Of a stretch of DNA of 64,000 nt, positions 1 to 14,200 are shown one piece after another. Position 1 is the first letter of the stretch; every line of letters starts with the position of its first letter. The notes under the pieces were generated by a model that made no database searches, was not told where the DNA came from, and worked only from the letters and a program-made list of their open reading frames with translations. Origin of the DNA: Oxyruncus cristatus (Eukaryota; Chordata; Aves; Passeriformes; Cotingidae); the NCBI GenBank assembly GCA_013399855.1, contig VXAY01004337.1, positions 2,060,481 through 2,124,480 of the forward strand, given 5' to 3'. The position numbers were made by a program, and so were the translations under genes.

Positions 1-40
1 GCTAAGGCATCACAAGACTTTTACAATGTCTACAGGAAGA

Positions 41-440
41 TCACAGAATCATAAGTGGTTTGGGTTGGAAGGGACCTTTAGAGCTCATCTAGTCCAACCC
101 CCCTGCAATGAGCAGGGAAATCTTCAAGTAGATCACGTTGCTCAGGGCCCTGTGCACTCTGACCTTGGATGTTTCCAGGGATGGCGAATCCACCACCTCT
201 CTGAGAAACCTGTTCCAGTGTGTCACTACTCTCATTGTTAAAATCTTGTTCCTTATGTCTCGACTGAATCTGCCCTCTTTTAGTCTGAAATCATCACGCA
301 TTGTCCTGTCTCTACAGGCCCTACTAAAAAGTCTGTTTCTGTATTTTTTTAGGCCCCCTTTAAGTACTGAGATGGCACTATAAGGTTTCCCCAGAGCCTT
401 CTCTTCAGGCTGAAAGATCTTAGTTCTTGTTCCATTGCTG
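41..440 (-). mobile_element. CR1 LINE 3' fragment
   Basis: Read on the + strand, the block opens with an octamer-like ATCACAGAATCAT, then GGTTGGAAGGGACC and CATCTAGTCCAACCCCC. It continues through the usual CR1 3' region (CCACCTCTCTGAGAAACCTG, GCCTTCTCTTCAGGCTGAA). This is the reverse complement of the avian CR1 tail, so the element lies on the minus strand. It is 5'-truncated, as most CR1 copies are. The ORFs inside it are by-products of the repeat. Confidence 0.9.
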
Positions 441-1059
441 CAGCAGAGACCTGTGATCCTCAACTATTATTGCTTCAGAGAAATTACAGTCAGATAAGGA
501 ATCTTCACTCTGTAGGGAAGCGCAGAAGCAAGCAGCATTTGTGTTGAGATGCCCTGCACTTCCTATGCTGTGATGATGCTGTAGGGCTTGTGTGGAGAGA
601 AGGGGATTAGATTAGTGACTTTTCAGTGGGTGAAATATTCAGTGGATTCTTTCCTTCCTTTGTGGGAGGAACAGTAACTAAAAAATGTCATCTGGATTGC
701 AGATCATGTTGGAAAGTATGAGAAGTGATTATAAAATATTGGCAGTGTAGCAACGCTGCTAAAGATGCTGGGAACTGATATAAGTAATCCAAGGGTGTGC
801 TGACACAGTGGAGGAGTTGAGAAGCCACATCCTGCCTGTGGAGGAGTAGGGGTCCGTTGCTGTCACTGGAGGAAGCCTGAGATAAGTTCAAAAGACTTGA
901 ACTTAGATCAGTGAAGAGACTTACACAGCACAAAGCAGGGTCTTGACTGGAGTGTCTGGTAAAATAAGTGTTGATGAGATGGAAGGAGTAAGGAAATGGA
1001 CGCGAAAGCAAAACACCTGTTTATATCTGGGTACAGACTAAGAAAGTAAGTAATTAAAA

Positions 1060-1346
1060 GTGAAAGAGGAGGAACTCTTTACTGTATTCATAAGGGGAGA
1101 GCTGGCCAGTGTAGCTGTTAGGAAGAAATTCTTTGTTGTGAGGGTGGTGAGGCACTGGAATAGGTTTCCCAGAGAAGTTGTGGATGCCTCATCCCTGGAC
1201 GTGTTTAAGGCCATGTTGGATGGAGCTCTGAGCAACCTGGTCCAGTGAAAGGTGTCCCTGCTCACAGCTGGGGGTTGGAACTAGGTGATGTTTAAGGTCC
1301 CTTCCAACCCAGGCCATTCTACGATTCTGTGATTCTATGATTCTAT
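1060..1346 (+). mobile_element. CR1 LINE 3' fragment with terminal octamers
   Basis: This is a sense-orientation CR1 tail. The block GAGGCACTGGAATAGGTTTC is followed by CCAGAGAAGTTGTGGATGCC, then GTCCCTTCCAACCCAGGCC, and it ends in three octamer-type units (ATTCTACG, ATTCTGTG, ATTCTATG) at about 1316-1344. These terminal microsatellite-like units are the diagnostic 3' end of CR1, which has no poly-A. It lies opposite in orientation to the copy at 41-440. Confidence 0.93.
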
Positions 1347-4300
1347 TTATCTGGTCAGGAACTCATTAGGCAGTGGCATAAAGTTTCTTCCAATTGAGTT
1401 TATCAGGAAAATAAGCTATAGCAAGGGACTAAGGTGATATAGCTGTGGGTGGATTGAAGAAATTAATCTGTGGCATTTTCATGCATATTTTTAATATACA
1501 GTAAAAATTACATTGTGTTCATAGGTAGTTTATTCAGCAGGAAGAAAATTCCATCTTTATTCCATTAATTATTTACAAAAAAAAATCCACTGCTCTAGGT
1601 TTGGTACTGCAGTTAGAGATAATAACAAGTCTGAGTTGATAATACAGAGGTCTCTAGCATTGCCAGAGGGTTTTATTAGTTTGTGTGCAATATTAGTAAA
1701 ATTATTAGTGTTCTTTTTCTATGTGTTTTTTACCTTAAGTAGCCTAATGGAGTTTTTCTATGCATTAATGAACTAGGATGAGGTCAAGTAACGTACACTT
1801 TACCCTTGTGAGCAGTCCCTTTGACTAGAGTGGGAATAGCATTATTTTTGTGAATGCTATTCATAGTAGAAAATGCAGAATTAGTCCCTAACGGAAGAAA
1901 TATCTCTATTAAATCTTTCATCATCTCTGCATATACTGATTTATTCTAGGGAAAATAATTAAATTCATTTAATTATTCTGCTGTCTATAAAATACAAGAA
2001 AGATTTTGCACCAAAGCACAATTTAATCTATAAACTGATGGCAGTACTTAAGACAAACAGCCCAGTAAAAACTCCTACAATATTTCGTAAGACTTAAACA
2101 TGTAATATATTGTTAAAAAAAAAATAAAAATTAAAGAGTCAGTGCTGGACTATTTTTTTTCACTTGTTCCTTGCTGATAACCAAGTGAGTAGAGAAAAAG
2201 CTTCCTGGGCAATGCAGTCCTGCCAAGTAGTCCTCCAGATGTTTTTGTAAGTTTATTGGAATTTGCAAGAAGAGCAAAGCTCTGTTTTAGACTTTCTATA
2301 CACAGAAGAAGGTGGGCTTAGGTAGAAGTAGATTGTTAAGCTGCAGCTGTTAGAAGTAAAATCTGAAGAGTCCTTCAATTGCCAAAACTGCTTAGTTTTC
2401 CTGATTAGGAAACAAAAGTACAGTTTGTTTCTAAACTTTGGGTCCAACACCTGGAATGTTTACAGGCAGGAGTCTTTGCACCTACACACACAAAATAGTT
2501 TTAAAAATGCCTGTAGGTTTTGATTTCAAATCTAATATTTTCATTGTCCAAGTAATTAAAAATATCTTTTCAGGACCCTCCTGTAAACACACTGTATAAC
2601 AGCCGAGTATAGGAAGTACGTTAAAGCAAACATGCTGAGAAACTCATTACAAAAATTCAAATATATCTCCTTTGAGACTTGTAAATTTAATAGCAATGTG
2701 TATGATTTTATAAATATATTTCAAACTTAAGATTTCTAATTAGATAGCTCATTGATCCATAGGCATTGAAGTCTAACCAAACAGCCATCTGCAATTACAA
2801 TTGGGTTGATAATTTCAGTTCCCAATGAAAAGGCTCCATAACTGCCTGGAGGCTTGGCATTTGTGAGGAACACCAAGGGATCAGCTTGGCTGCTAAAAAA
2901 GCTGTAGTTGGAGCTTGGGGCAACTGCCGTGTGTGGGCTGCCCTCCTGTAAAACATGTGTAAGGCAGGGTATGCTCATTCCCCCTCTAATGGAACAGTAA
3001 TTTTGACAGTATGCTCAAGGTTGAGCTTGGCAAGTCTGTCTCATGTTTATCAGTCCAGGTTCCGGTCATGCATGAGACTGAGGCAGGGGAGGGAGAGTAC
3101 TCACACAAGAATAATAAACAGCTTGTACTGCTTCTTGGGTTTACCCTTTATACTTCTTAAAATGTCAGCAATATTGTGGTTTAACAGAGCTGATCTAGGT
3201 CAGATCTCACCAGCTTAATGAAATTTCTCGGGAAAAAAATCATAAACCCAATGATGTTTTATGAAGTTTGTGCCCAAGTAGTGCTTCTGATAGCTGTTAC
3301 ATTGCCACAGTCTCACATACTTGTCTCAACCCATGGTAGGAATCCCAATTTTTACAGGATTACCTGCAGCTTGCTCCTATAGTCCTCACACAACACCATA
3401 AACTTCTGAGGTAGCAGGCTGCATCTCCTTTCTCTGCACCAGTCTGCACGGGCACATAGTAAAAGCCAAATGTGACACAAACACGAGAAAAATCCTTTAC
3501 AGATGAGTGGAACCGGCAGCGTCCATGAAGTCATTTAAGTGTAAATGTTGCAATCTCAGTCCCCAGAGACTGGAGTTTGCTGTTCTGAGTGAGTTTTTTT
3601 CAGTGTGGGTTTTTCTTTTCAGTTGTTTATTTTCCAAAGCTATTCATGATGAAAGCACAAATACCTGTCTAAACAACAATACTCTATTTATCACTTGTGC
3701 TTGGTATATCCTTGTCTTTGTTTCTGTTTGTTTTTTCTGAATGGAGGAGAGCCTAATTAAATGCTTTGGGGATAGATGTTTATCCTGAGCTCTAAGAACA
3801 AATGTGCCCATGAGAAGAGCTTCTGTATCTCTCTCTGTGTGCAGTTCACTGAACAAACCCATTAACCATTCTTCTCATCAGGATGTTCCTTAGGAACACC
3901 TTGCATGCAAAAGTAAACACCAGAGAAGTACTATTTGTTTTCATGATGAATCTTGCAGTTCTTGTACATATCCTTCACTATTTTCTTTGCAGTTTTATTG
4001 TCTCATCTTTAGGGCCAGTCATTCCCTTGACCTTTGGAATGTTAAGTTTGAGTTCACATGAACAGATCTGGCTCATGCAGAAGAAAAATGTCACTGAGAA
4101 GGGGCATAAGGTGCTCCTCAGGTCCAGACTGCAAAGCTGAAGTGCCAGCCTGCAGCAAGCAGGAACAGAGGAGTCATTCGGTGACTTCATGTTTCTGTGT
4201 TGCTCCAGTTTGTAGATGCTAAACTAAATGAAAATCTGGAAATGAAATCTTCTGGCTTTTGTTGCAGGGATCAGACTGGATGACCTCACTGGTATCTTCT

Positions 4301-7300
4301 TGTCTTACAGTCTAAGACCTGTATTCACACATTTCAAAAAGTCGTTCTTTTAAACCTTTGACACAAAAAATGGACTCTGCAGTAAATTCACTGTTGTCTC
4401 CTCTCAAAAAAGAGAACAAAACTCAGCACAGCCGAGATCAAGGGTCCTAGCCTTCTAACAGCCCATCATACTTGCATTTTCCCTACTTTTATAATGACAT
4501 GTTTAAGCAGTCTTACCTCAGCTTAAACAAAAACCAGCTCTGTAGAGGCTGCTTGTTGGTTTTGGGTTTTTTTCATTGGAAAACTGATTTTTTACATCTC
4601 CTCAATTCCCCAGTTTTGAAGAAATGGATTAGAATCTCAATGGAAATAGGTTTGTGAAGAGGGATATTGCTGGGTTGCTCAGCACTGATTGTACTCTTAC
4701 GAAGATCTATAATGTTGTACAAAATGAGCAAATCCTGTGATTGTTCCTCTGTTACCGCCATCTGGTATGGTCATAACATGGTAAAATAGTTTAGCAGGAT
4801 TCTTTACAGACACCAAAGTAAAATGTCTTTCCATAATTTCCAAAGCAGAGCTTTCATTTCTTCTTCTGTGGGCTTTTTTTTAAGAAGATTTCATGGAATT
4901 ACACTGTGGTTAGGTGAGATAGGAGGAAAAAAAGAGAATTTCTGTTTGGCTTTTTCCTCATTATTCTTGCTGCTTGGTTTTGTTAGAGCTGAACGGTATC
5001 TAAGAATCAAAGCTAGTAATTTTGCATCAGTCATTAGAGTCCTGAGTTCTTTTTGCTTCCTCCTGAGATAAGCTGTCAAAATACCTATTTTCCATATTTT
5101 TATTCTCCTACCAATCAAAAGGAGGCTTGTACTTTTAAATTCACCTGTATTCTTTCCTGACAGGATCTTAGAGTGAATTTTCTCATTCTGGGATGGCTAA
5201 TTTTCTACGAAGGTGCAGCAGTTCTTAGAGAAATCTAGAAATGGCCCTTCAGGACTGACTGTCATGTGCTTACTTTGCTGGGTCTCAAGCTGCTTCCACT
5301 GTTCTTGCGCTGAAAGACTTGTTCACAATGGTGGTGGATGAGCATACTGAAATCTGAAGTATGACACTCCCCAGGGAATAATCCTCCTATATGTGTTGCT
5401 TATAAGCACAAATCTTCAGGTTTGTGATACATTATTAACATCATTTCACATCAAGCAGTCAGAAAGCTCTTGCTGTCCCATGTTCACACATTTTCTCAGG
5501 TATCTGTGGCATCTGCCTCAGGGCATGTAGTACTGTGTGGTATATTTGAGAAGATTTCTAATGTGCCACCTCATGGAATGGAGGTGATTAAAAACTTGCT
5601 GCTCCTCACTGTTCCCAGTGTCAAGAGGTGTAAGAAGCAGTTGCAGTTTTAAAAGCATTTAAGATCAGCTAAAACAAAAATATACTGCTTTTGTCTGATA
5701 CTATACTGTGGGACCTTCCCTGCCTCTGTGCTCTCATCTTACACTTCAGAACCTTGAACAGTGGTTTCTTTTGGGGCCAGGAGGCTGGAGTACATGGACC
5801 ACTGACCTTGTGTAAAACTGGTGAACAGCCGTAGTATTCCCTTAGTGGTGAAAAGGCGAGGCAAGAACGTGGACAGAAGGCAAGCTGTAGGGCAGTGACT
5901 CCAGTGTAACTTAAAGTCAAGGACTGGGAGCAGGCAGCCTGTCCAAGGACAAAAGCCAGGAACTAATGCTAAGCCCTGCAGCTGAATGACTACAAGGCAG
6001 TAGAGTGTTTCCTTCCTCAAGTGACAGAAAGGACAAGCCACCAGTTGGGCTCACAAGCCAGACTACAGATCACCCAGCCCATCAAGAGGCTGACTGCAGC
6101 CAAAGGTGCAGCCTGATGGTGGCATTACCTGGGAAAGTTTATAGCATTGTCAACACTGCCTAATCTCAAGAGTTGGTCTGGTAGATATGCAGTACCTGAT
6201 CTATGCATTTACATCACCTAAAGGTGGGGGCTCTTTACCAGGGACTGAAATAACCACGGCCTTCAGTATGACACTCTCTCTCCATTTTTTCTCTCTCTGC
6301 ATTTTGTTGATCCTTGTCTTGTTAGGGGACTCTTAATGACTGTTGAAATCTTACCTGCTTCTACTTCCAGGTTCTAAAAGTCTAGGGAAAAATGTTTGTG
6401 ATCACTCTGGAGTTTGTTTTATTGCCTTCATGTTTTCCAAATGTATTTGGGTATAGATTTGTTAAGCTGGTATTTTCACATACATTTATTATTTTTTAAC
6501 TTTAGTTGGAAGAATGGACTTTTCAGGGAGCATATTCTTATTTTCCATCATCTGCCCACATTACTGTTATTAAAAAGCCATGTGCACACATATATCCTTC
6601 TTGTTAATGCTTCTTTTCCCAGAAAGTAATTTAGAAACCTCTGTGGCTTCAAAGCCACGGCTGCCTGGCATGAAGCTGTCTGACCTTACCCAGCTGTAGT
6701 TGCTGGGCATTGTGAATTGAATTTTCAGCAGAAACCAGAACTTTTATTCATAGTGATTGTAATAAGCTAAAACACACTGACTGGTTGGTTGTAACTTTTT
6801 CCATTATGATACTGAATTTACACTAATTACATTATTCTGAACTGACTTTTAAAACTTAAAAAGTTTGATCCGTGAGAAAAATTGTCTACAGTTATTATGG
6901 TTACTTTTCTTGCAGTGCATTTTGAAATTACTCTGCAGCAGCACAGAGTGCTCCTACATAGGGACCACAAATCAAATTGCCTTATTAGGTGAAATTCTAG
7001 ACTTTCAGCAAAGTTTCTCATGCTAAATTGCAGTAATAATTGTTACATCATTTCTGCTAAAGGGACTCTCTCAAAAGCTTCAGATTTAATTTCATTTCTA
7101 AACTGACTGTATAATTAAATAATACAGTATAGCCAGCAGTAATCTTTCTTCAGGTTTAAATGTAAATATTACCGGTTACCAACAGGAGCCATAGCATCTC
7201 CCTAATTGGTTGCAGCTAATAATACATTATGTCTAAAAAATGCTAACTTTAAGGTTATGAAGTCAAGCATTTAGATTGTGGACAATGTCACCATTAACAT

Positions 7301-7979
7301 TGCCCAGGCAATTTCCATTTTCTTGCCATTTGTTTGCATGCATGTTACAGTTTTTAATTAAACAATCAGTGTTCTTTTTTTCCTCTTAAGTCCACTGCCT
7401 CATTCAGTAAACTGGTAGCAATTACAGATTTCTTTTTATCTTCCTCATTAAGAGCATGGCTCCTAGCATTGTTTAACTCAAATTATCAAAGCCTTGTACT
7501 GAATATTTTCATTTCTTTCCTCCTCTGTGTTTATACGGTGCTTTTACCACAACTGAGCACAATATCCAACAGGGATGTGAGTGTCAGGTTGCATAACTCT
7601 GTTTTTAGGGAGACCTGGAGTTTCAGGAATCCAGACCCTTGTGATAGGAATGCTAGCTACAGAAGTGATAAGATGTGGGGAATGTAAAACACTTCTGAAT
7701 GTGTTGTGCACAAACAAAATGCTGAACAGGGAGATCCAGATCCCACTGGAAGGAATACCTACAATACATCTTCTGCAGGGCCGCAAGAAAACAATTAATT
7801 TTCAACCACTTTTGTACAGTCAGGTCTTAACACCATTCTGGGTTTATGATTGATAAAGTCTACTTATTGTACAAAGTTGTCTGAAAAATGCTTACCAACA
7901 ACAAAAGCTTTGGGATGCTTTTTTCAGAAATAAGAGCATTTCCTAATCTTACTGTTCCAAATACCACACTATACTTCAT

Positions 7980-8280
7980 CATAGAATCATCACAGAATGG
8001 TTTTGGTTGGAAGAGACCTTAAAGATCATCTAGTTCCAACCCCTCTGCCATGGGCAGGGACCTCTTTCACTGGACCAGGTTGCTCAGAGCTCCATTGAAC
8101 CTGGCCTTAAAAGCCTCCAGGAATGGGGCATCCACAGCTTCTCTGGGCAACTTGTTCCAGTGCCTCACTGCTTTCATAGTAAAGAATTTTTTTTCTGACA
8201 TCTAATCTAAACCTGCTCTTATAAATAGTCTCTCCTAGTGACAAGTACCCAGCTCTGGTGCAAAAGTGCTGAGCTTCCTG
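7980..8280 (-). mobile_element. CR1 LINE 3' fragment
   Basis: The + strand reads ATAGAATCATCACAGAATGG, then GGTTGGAAGAGACCTTAAAG, the AACCCCTCTGCCATGGGCAG block and CTTCTCTGGGCAACTTGTTC. This is the antisense of a CR1 3' end. The left boundary is sharp at the octamers; the right boundary fades near 8280. Confidence 0.92.
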
Positions 8281-11200
8281 GCGGTAGCAACCTGGGCAGT
8301 TAGCTTGAAAACTCTGCCATGAAAAGCTGGGCAAAACTTTTTTTGAACAGCTTGCTCAGCATCACATGTATTAGATCCTGAAGGTGGGGCATAGGCCACT
8401 TCTGCAAGGCCCTATACAAATTCTTTGATGATCAGATAATCTTTCTTCCTTTCCATCTTCCCACAGCCCGATATACTATCTGTCTTTTGCAAAAGTAAGT
8501 TAAAGGTCTAGACAGAGAAATTTTATTTAGTCAAACCTGGAGTCATCGTCATTGCAGCCCCATCTTGTATGCAGAAGGAGGTAGGGTCCTGAAGAAAAAA
8601 GACTAGTTTGGGTATTATAATGAAAAATTGTTTCCTTTGCTTTAAAATCCACCATTATCTCCTGTGCTAGATCAAGTGATATTGCTGTGTACCTTTTACC
8701 TTTTTTGTAGTCAGAAACCATTCCGAAACAGAAACACCAGGATTCAGTCCTTTCCTTTGTCTTCTTTGAAATAAGGATTCAGAAATGACAAACAGTCTTG
8801 AACCAGGACTATTTCAGTGTTCGTGAGTTTGAGTTTGAAGTCTTATTGATCTGTTTACTTGCCCCTTTTGTCTATAAATCTCTCTTTTTTGGAAGAACCC
8901 TGAAAACCAGTTTCTACCATGTAGCGTATTAACCAGAGTGGAATGATTGCAGTTACTGATTTATTTTACATTTTTTAATATGTAGTTACATGAATTTTTA
9001 TTTTAAAGACTTTCAAAGAGACCCTGGTGACCCCTAGGGAAATGCCCACCGTGCATGACAGCAAGGCAGGAAGTTCCTGTTAGCCAGCAGCTGCAAAGTT
9101 GTGACTTTGGTTTGCACTTTTGGAACTGAATGTTTTGGTTACTCCCAAATCCTGTTTTAGGGGCCTGCGTCTTTGATTCCATAGACACACATTGATTTTA
9201 GCAAGTATATAGCTCAATGCAGACTTACTCTGATTTTTCATTTGTTGCTGAATGATTTCTTTCTTATCTACTAGATAGTTCCTATTTACTCTGAACTTGT
9301 ATATAGATGCATCTTGTTGAGAAGTAAATTAACCATAGAGAAAAATAGCATGTAAACATGTTTAGTAGTTGTCTCAAATATGCTGTATACGTAAGAAAAA
9401 AGTGTTTTTATTAAACGTTTTGCACTTAAAAGAATTTATTAAGCAAGGGAAGTACTAACTGTAGTAATGAAATTGATGTATCAATTAATGAAATTGATTG
9501 ATTCCTTCTGGTCTCTAAGGGCTATATGCTGTGTTTGATATAATTTGGCATAAAAACTCTCAATCTACTTGGACATTTTTAAATACATAGCAGGAATTCA
9601 TATCTGGAACTTTATATGCCTAACACCTTCTGCAGATCTGTCCTAATACCCTTTGGGTTTTTCAAATTACAGTATCTCATCCTCTGCCACCTGGATTTTA
9701 TTTGCTACAACAGAAAAACAGCAGCCTGGTTTTCATGATCCCTTTTTCAGACTAAAATAGATTATTCCAAGTAAAGAAAACTTTCTCTCAGAACCTACTA
9801 ACAAAACTGAAAATCAAAGTTGTGTGTAAGCTGGTGCTGGATTCAGTGACCCAGCTGATCCCTTATGTTCTTAATGTGACTGAGTTCATTATTTTTCTTA
9901 ACCCAGTAAACTAAGAACTTGATTTTTTGACAGCAGGAATGACAATGTTTGCACTGTTTTTAAAAATGGAAAGAAAATGAAAGAAATAAAATATATATGT
10001 GTGTTCACCTCAGCTTGTAAGAATGTGGCATAGGTTGCATCAATCATGAAACAGGCTCATTTGGCAGTCAACATTACAGTAGTTTTCTACCTGATTCCAT
10101 ATATAATTAAACCAAGGCAGGCCTTAATTGAAAAATTTTAGAAGACTCATTTGTTGCCCATATTCCAACCTGAGATTAATGTCTGAGAAGATTACCAGTC
10201 TGAAGCTTGCTGACTTAGTCACTTTGTTCCATTATTTTGTACTCTGACAAAGTGAGCTAGGTGTTTGCCAGTATACAATCAGTTTACAATGAAAAAGCGT
10301 ACCAAATATTGTTTAAAATTATAGCAGGTAGATGTGTTAATACATTCTAAACGTTGTTTATCTATATATTGCATACTGACAGATGAGATGAGAGCAAAAA
10401 TAATTCTTTCTGGCAGCCGTTTCAGCTGGAGGTGGGTAAATTGTTTAGCTTCAGAAAACGCATTTAGAAAATTCCAATTAGCAACTGAGTTTTGCAGTAA
10501 TTTACAGTCAGCTGGTGTCAGACGTGCATACTGGATGCAGCCAGGTTGGGTCTGGCATGCATTGCAGCAGTGAAAACCAGGAGCCAACATTTGCTTTCCA
10601 GCTGATTACTCTGGAATCATAAAATTGTAACTAAAACGTCATTAGCCCAGTGTTTGTTTTAGAAACTGAAGTTGGGGCTGGTCCAGGTCTCACTGAAGTG
10701 TTTTAGGATTTTTGCCACAGGTTTTAGGCAATTGTCCCACTTTGAGCTCTGAACATATAAGAACTGTTTGACCATTTGGTTACTGAGCCCCTTAAACATT
10801 CCAATTCAGTGCCTCTTAAATATTTAGGCAGTGCTATGAGCAAAATCATTTCCACAAAGTCAAATTTCTTGTTTTATAACTGCCTGCTATTTACTTTATT
10901 ATTTTTGGTGAGCTACCCTGACGCTGAGCTGGCTGTTTCAGGATATGGGGCGTTCAGACTTGCAGTACGCTCTATTGTATTCCCAACTGAATGTTTTCTT
11001 GTTTAGAGTTAGTCATGAAACAGCTTTTAATTTTGCAAGGCATACCACATCCTTTGTTTGCACAGCTGTAAGAGAAGATAACTTCATGGAAAGAACGGTC
11101 CTTCCAGCAAGAAAGAATCATCTTCCAAGACAGCCATTTCACTTCCTTTGTGATCCAGCAACTTCATAGCTTTGTATTAGCTGTAGCTTCATATTAGGTT

Positions 11201-14200
11201 TGCTTGGGCATCTGAAATTAAAATGAATGTCTTCTTATTATGTGGTATAGGGTTAGGGTTTAGGTTGATGATCCCTAAAGATCTGTGCTGTGTGAGTGCT
11301 CAAAGAATGCAATTTATGACAACTGGAAAGCCATTTTAGCATTACTAATTGTCTCCAGTTTTCTCATGCGCTGTAAGACTGCAGATGACTATAAAAAGGG
11401 AACAAGACAGGCAGCTGTATACATCTCTTATTAGCTATAAATAAGCCATAGTTTGACCTAAAAATAATTAACTTTCATTTCAAATACATAACTTTTCTGA
11501 AAGTGAAGAATGTGGAGTTCAGTAACATGTATTCTTCAAAGGAGGTCTACAAATATGAATTTTTTTAATTTAAACACATTCTAATCACAGAACTGAACTT
11601 TACAGAATGAATGCTACTAAATGCAAGCCTATAGTAGTTTGGTGGAATGAGGTGAAACCATTGACAATTTGTGTTTATAATGTCTGCTCTCATATGTGCA
11701 TGGCGAAAAGACTGTATTCCAGAGAAGCACTAGTCTGGAAAAGACACTTCAACCCAGACAGACCTTTAATCATCAAAAAGTTCCTGATAATAAGGAGGAC
11801 ATCTTACATTTAAAAATTTTTTTTTTCAACAAAGGAAGTAGCTCAAGGAACTTAATGGCCTTGACTAATTTTATTTTGTAGCCATTGATCTCATTGTCTC
11901 TTTCTTTTTGTGATTCAAATATTTTAAAAGGAAATACATATTCCTGCTTTTTCAATTCCAGAATAGTTTGTGAGCTCTGAGAGTACTCCTGTACAAGGAA
12001 CTGAACATATGAAAAATATTACAATAAAGAAATATTTTGCACCAGCAAGAGACTGTGGCTTTCAAAAAAACAGTTTATCAGTCCAACAGTTTCTGTTCAC
12101 AGAAAAAATTGACTTGGTTTTTACAATGGTTTTACTTCACTTCACTTGATTTCAGCAAGTACTATATATATGGCTTGAATAGCTTACATTTGAATGAAAA
12201 AAAATTAGTTCTATGATTAGCCCCTTAAAATAATTTGTGATCTGTTCTGACAGGCTTTTTTTTAGGAATAACTATTAATTTGTACCTTTATGTATGATAT
12301 CTTAATTATTAATTTATACACTATACATTAACTATTGGTATGTAATAATTTATAATATATACAAAAAAATTATACATGGTTTTATTTTTTTTCATTGCCT
12401 CAGAGCTTGTAGTCATGTTTATAACATATCTTCGCTTTCTGGGTAATTGTAGAGATTTGGAAAAGCAAAATCTTTGTTCAGTATGGAAACTCCTTTGTGT
12501 TGTCAGTTTTTCACCTTTTTAATCTTCTAAAACATTTAAAACAACATTGCATAAATTTGTACTACTCCTCTTCCCCTACTTTCCCCTAAAGCCAGGAAAG
12601 CCACCATAATTTTATCATTTTTGAACCGAGAGACAGAAGGTTGTATGATCGTAAGTCCCCAGCAGGTGTTTAGGAATGGCTGGATCTTTAGATGTTTGAC
12701 CTGCTTGTGATGCTCTCCCCTCATTTTTATTTCCACAGTTTTGATACAGTGATTGCCCTCTCTTTATGTGGTACCCTATCTTGGATATGGTTTGAGTAGA
12801 GGTATCTCTCTGAAGCATTATTTTTATTTTAGACAGCATTAGCTGGTTTTTCTTTTTGGTGAAGTAAGGTGAAAGTAATTTGTCTTTCTCCTGCTTTTGT
12901 CTGGTATAGAGTTACTTTTCTTCTCAGTAGTTTGTGTTTTCCTGTATTCCAGCCAAAACCAGTACAAACTTAGTTAGATGATGGGCTTCAGAGCAGTTTT
13001 CATTCATTCCAGGACTCAGTTCATATCCAGTATGTTATGTCATTCCTTTTCGTTGCTTTTGAGACAGTACTTACGAGGTGAGGCTCTTTGCTTGGTTGCC
13101 TCTTGTGTGCCATGAGTGACAGTATCATAACATTGATCTTTTGCTAGCATGACTGCAGCCTGCTGAGATGGGGAGGTCCTACCACAATCTTTGTGTGTTT
13201 TCCGAGGAGGCGTGTGATGCAGAATCAGCTCTACTTGGAAAGCAGTATTTGGGCAAAGCCTACAGCCTTTGGCTCTTCTTGTTTATCCCAGCAGATGGGA
13301 ACAATACGACTCCATCCAGTTCTCTGAGCGTCACAGTGGCGAACCTGATACGATCTTTTAATTTGGTTTTCATTAGAACACATTGACTTTACTAATTATT
13401 ATTTTTCCTTTTCTAATGTGGTGACAGTACTGTCAAACATATCAGGAAGTGTGTCAATTCGGATACAAATTGCATGTAAATATTTCATGGTATTTTCCAG
13501 TCAGTAGATATTTTGTTATCATACTAATTTTCTTCACAATCTATTTGAGGCCTAAAAGACCTAAGTGAGTCTAATTGTGTACTTAACGTTGGTCCATTGC
13601 TGTGTGCAGTGAATGTTGTTGCTATGGCGGGGCTACGTGAGGCTGTGAGCAAAGCTAGAGTGTTCTCCTTTGGTAGTGCCTGCTACCCTTTCCTCCCATG
13701 CTTTCCACCTGCACTGTGGTGGGGCAGCACCGTGCATGGAGCCAAGTAATGCAGATGTGCCCCATTACTGCAATATCTCATTTTCTGTAACCATACTGTA
13801 AACTTCCCTGTTTGTGGAGGAGGCACTCCATGCTGCAGGCAAATCCACTGAGGGGCTGAGTGGATGTTCTTGAGCACATCAGTTTTGTACTTAGAAGAGC
13901 ACAGTGTTCTATTAATTTATTTTTCTCCCTCTAAGAACAGGATTTGGGACTTAGACTTTTTTAAACTTCTGTGACAGACAGTCAGCACTCTTACAAAATA
14001 CTTCTCAAAAAAAGAGGTATTATGATGTCTATAGCAAAGCAACAAAGCTTGTGGATTTCAGGCATTGTTTCCTGCTCTGGAAACATTTCCTATTCATGAT
14101 TGCTCATGAGATACCATGTTCAGTGCCAGGGCTGAGATTTTGTCCTTAGCAGTGCCTTGCAGGCTTGTTGAATTACCAGGTACTATGAGTTTAGTGTTGT

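Noticed and set aside
4260..4330. Possible CR1 tail (GGATCAGACTGGATGACCTC)
   Set aside because: Only one short phrase resembles CR1; the TTCCAACC block and octamers are absent.
11249..11266. Telomere-like GGGTTAGGGTTTAGG
   Set aside because: Only about two units; too short for an interstitial telomeric repeat.
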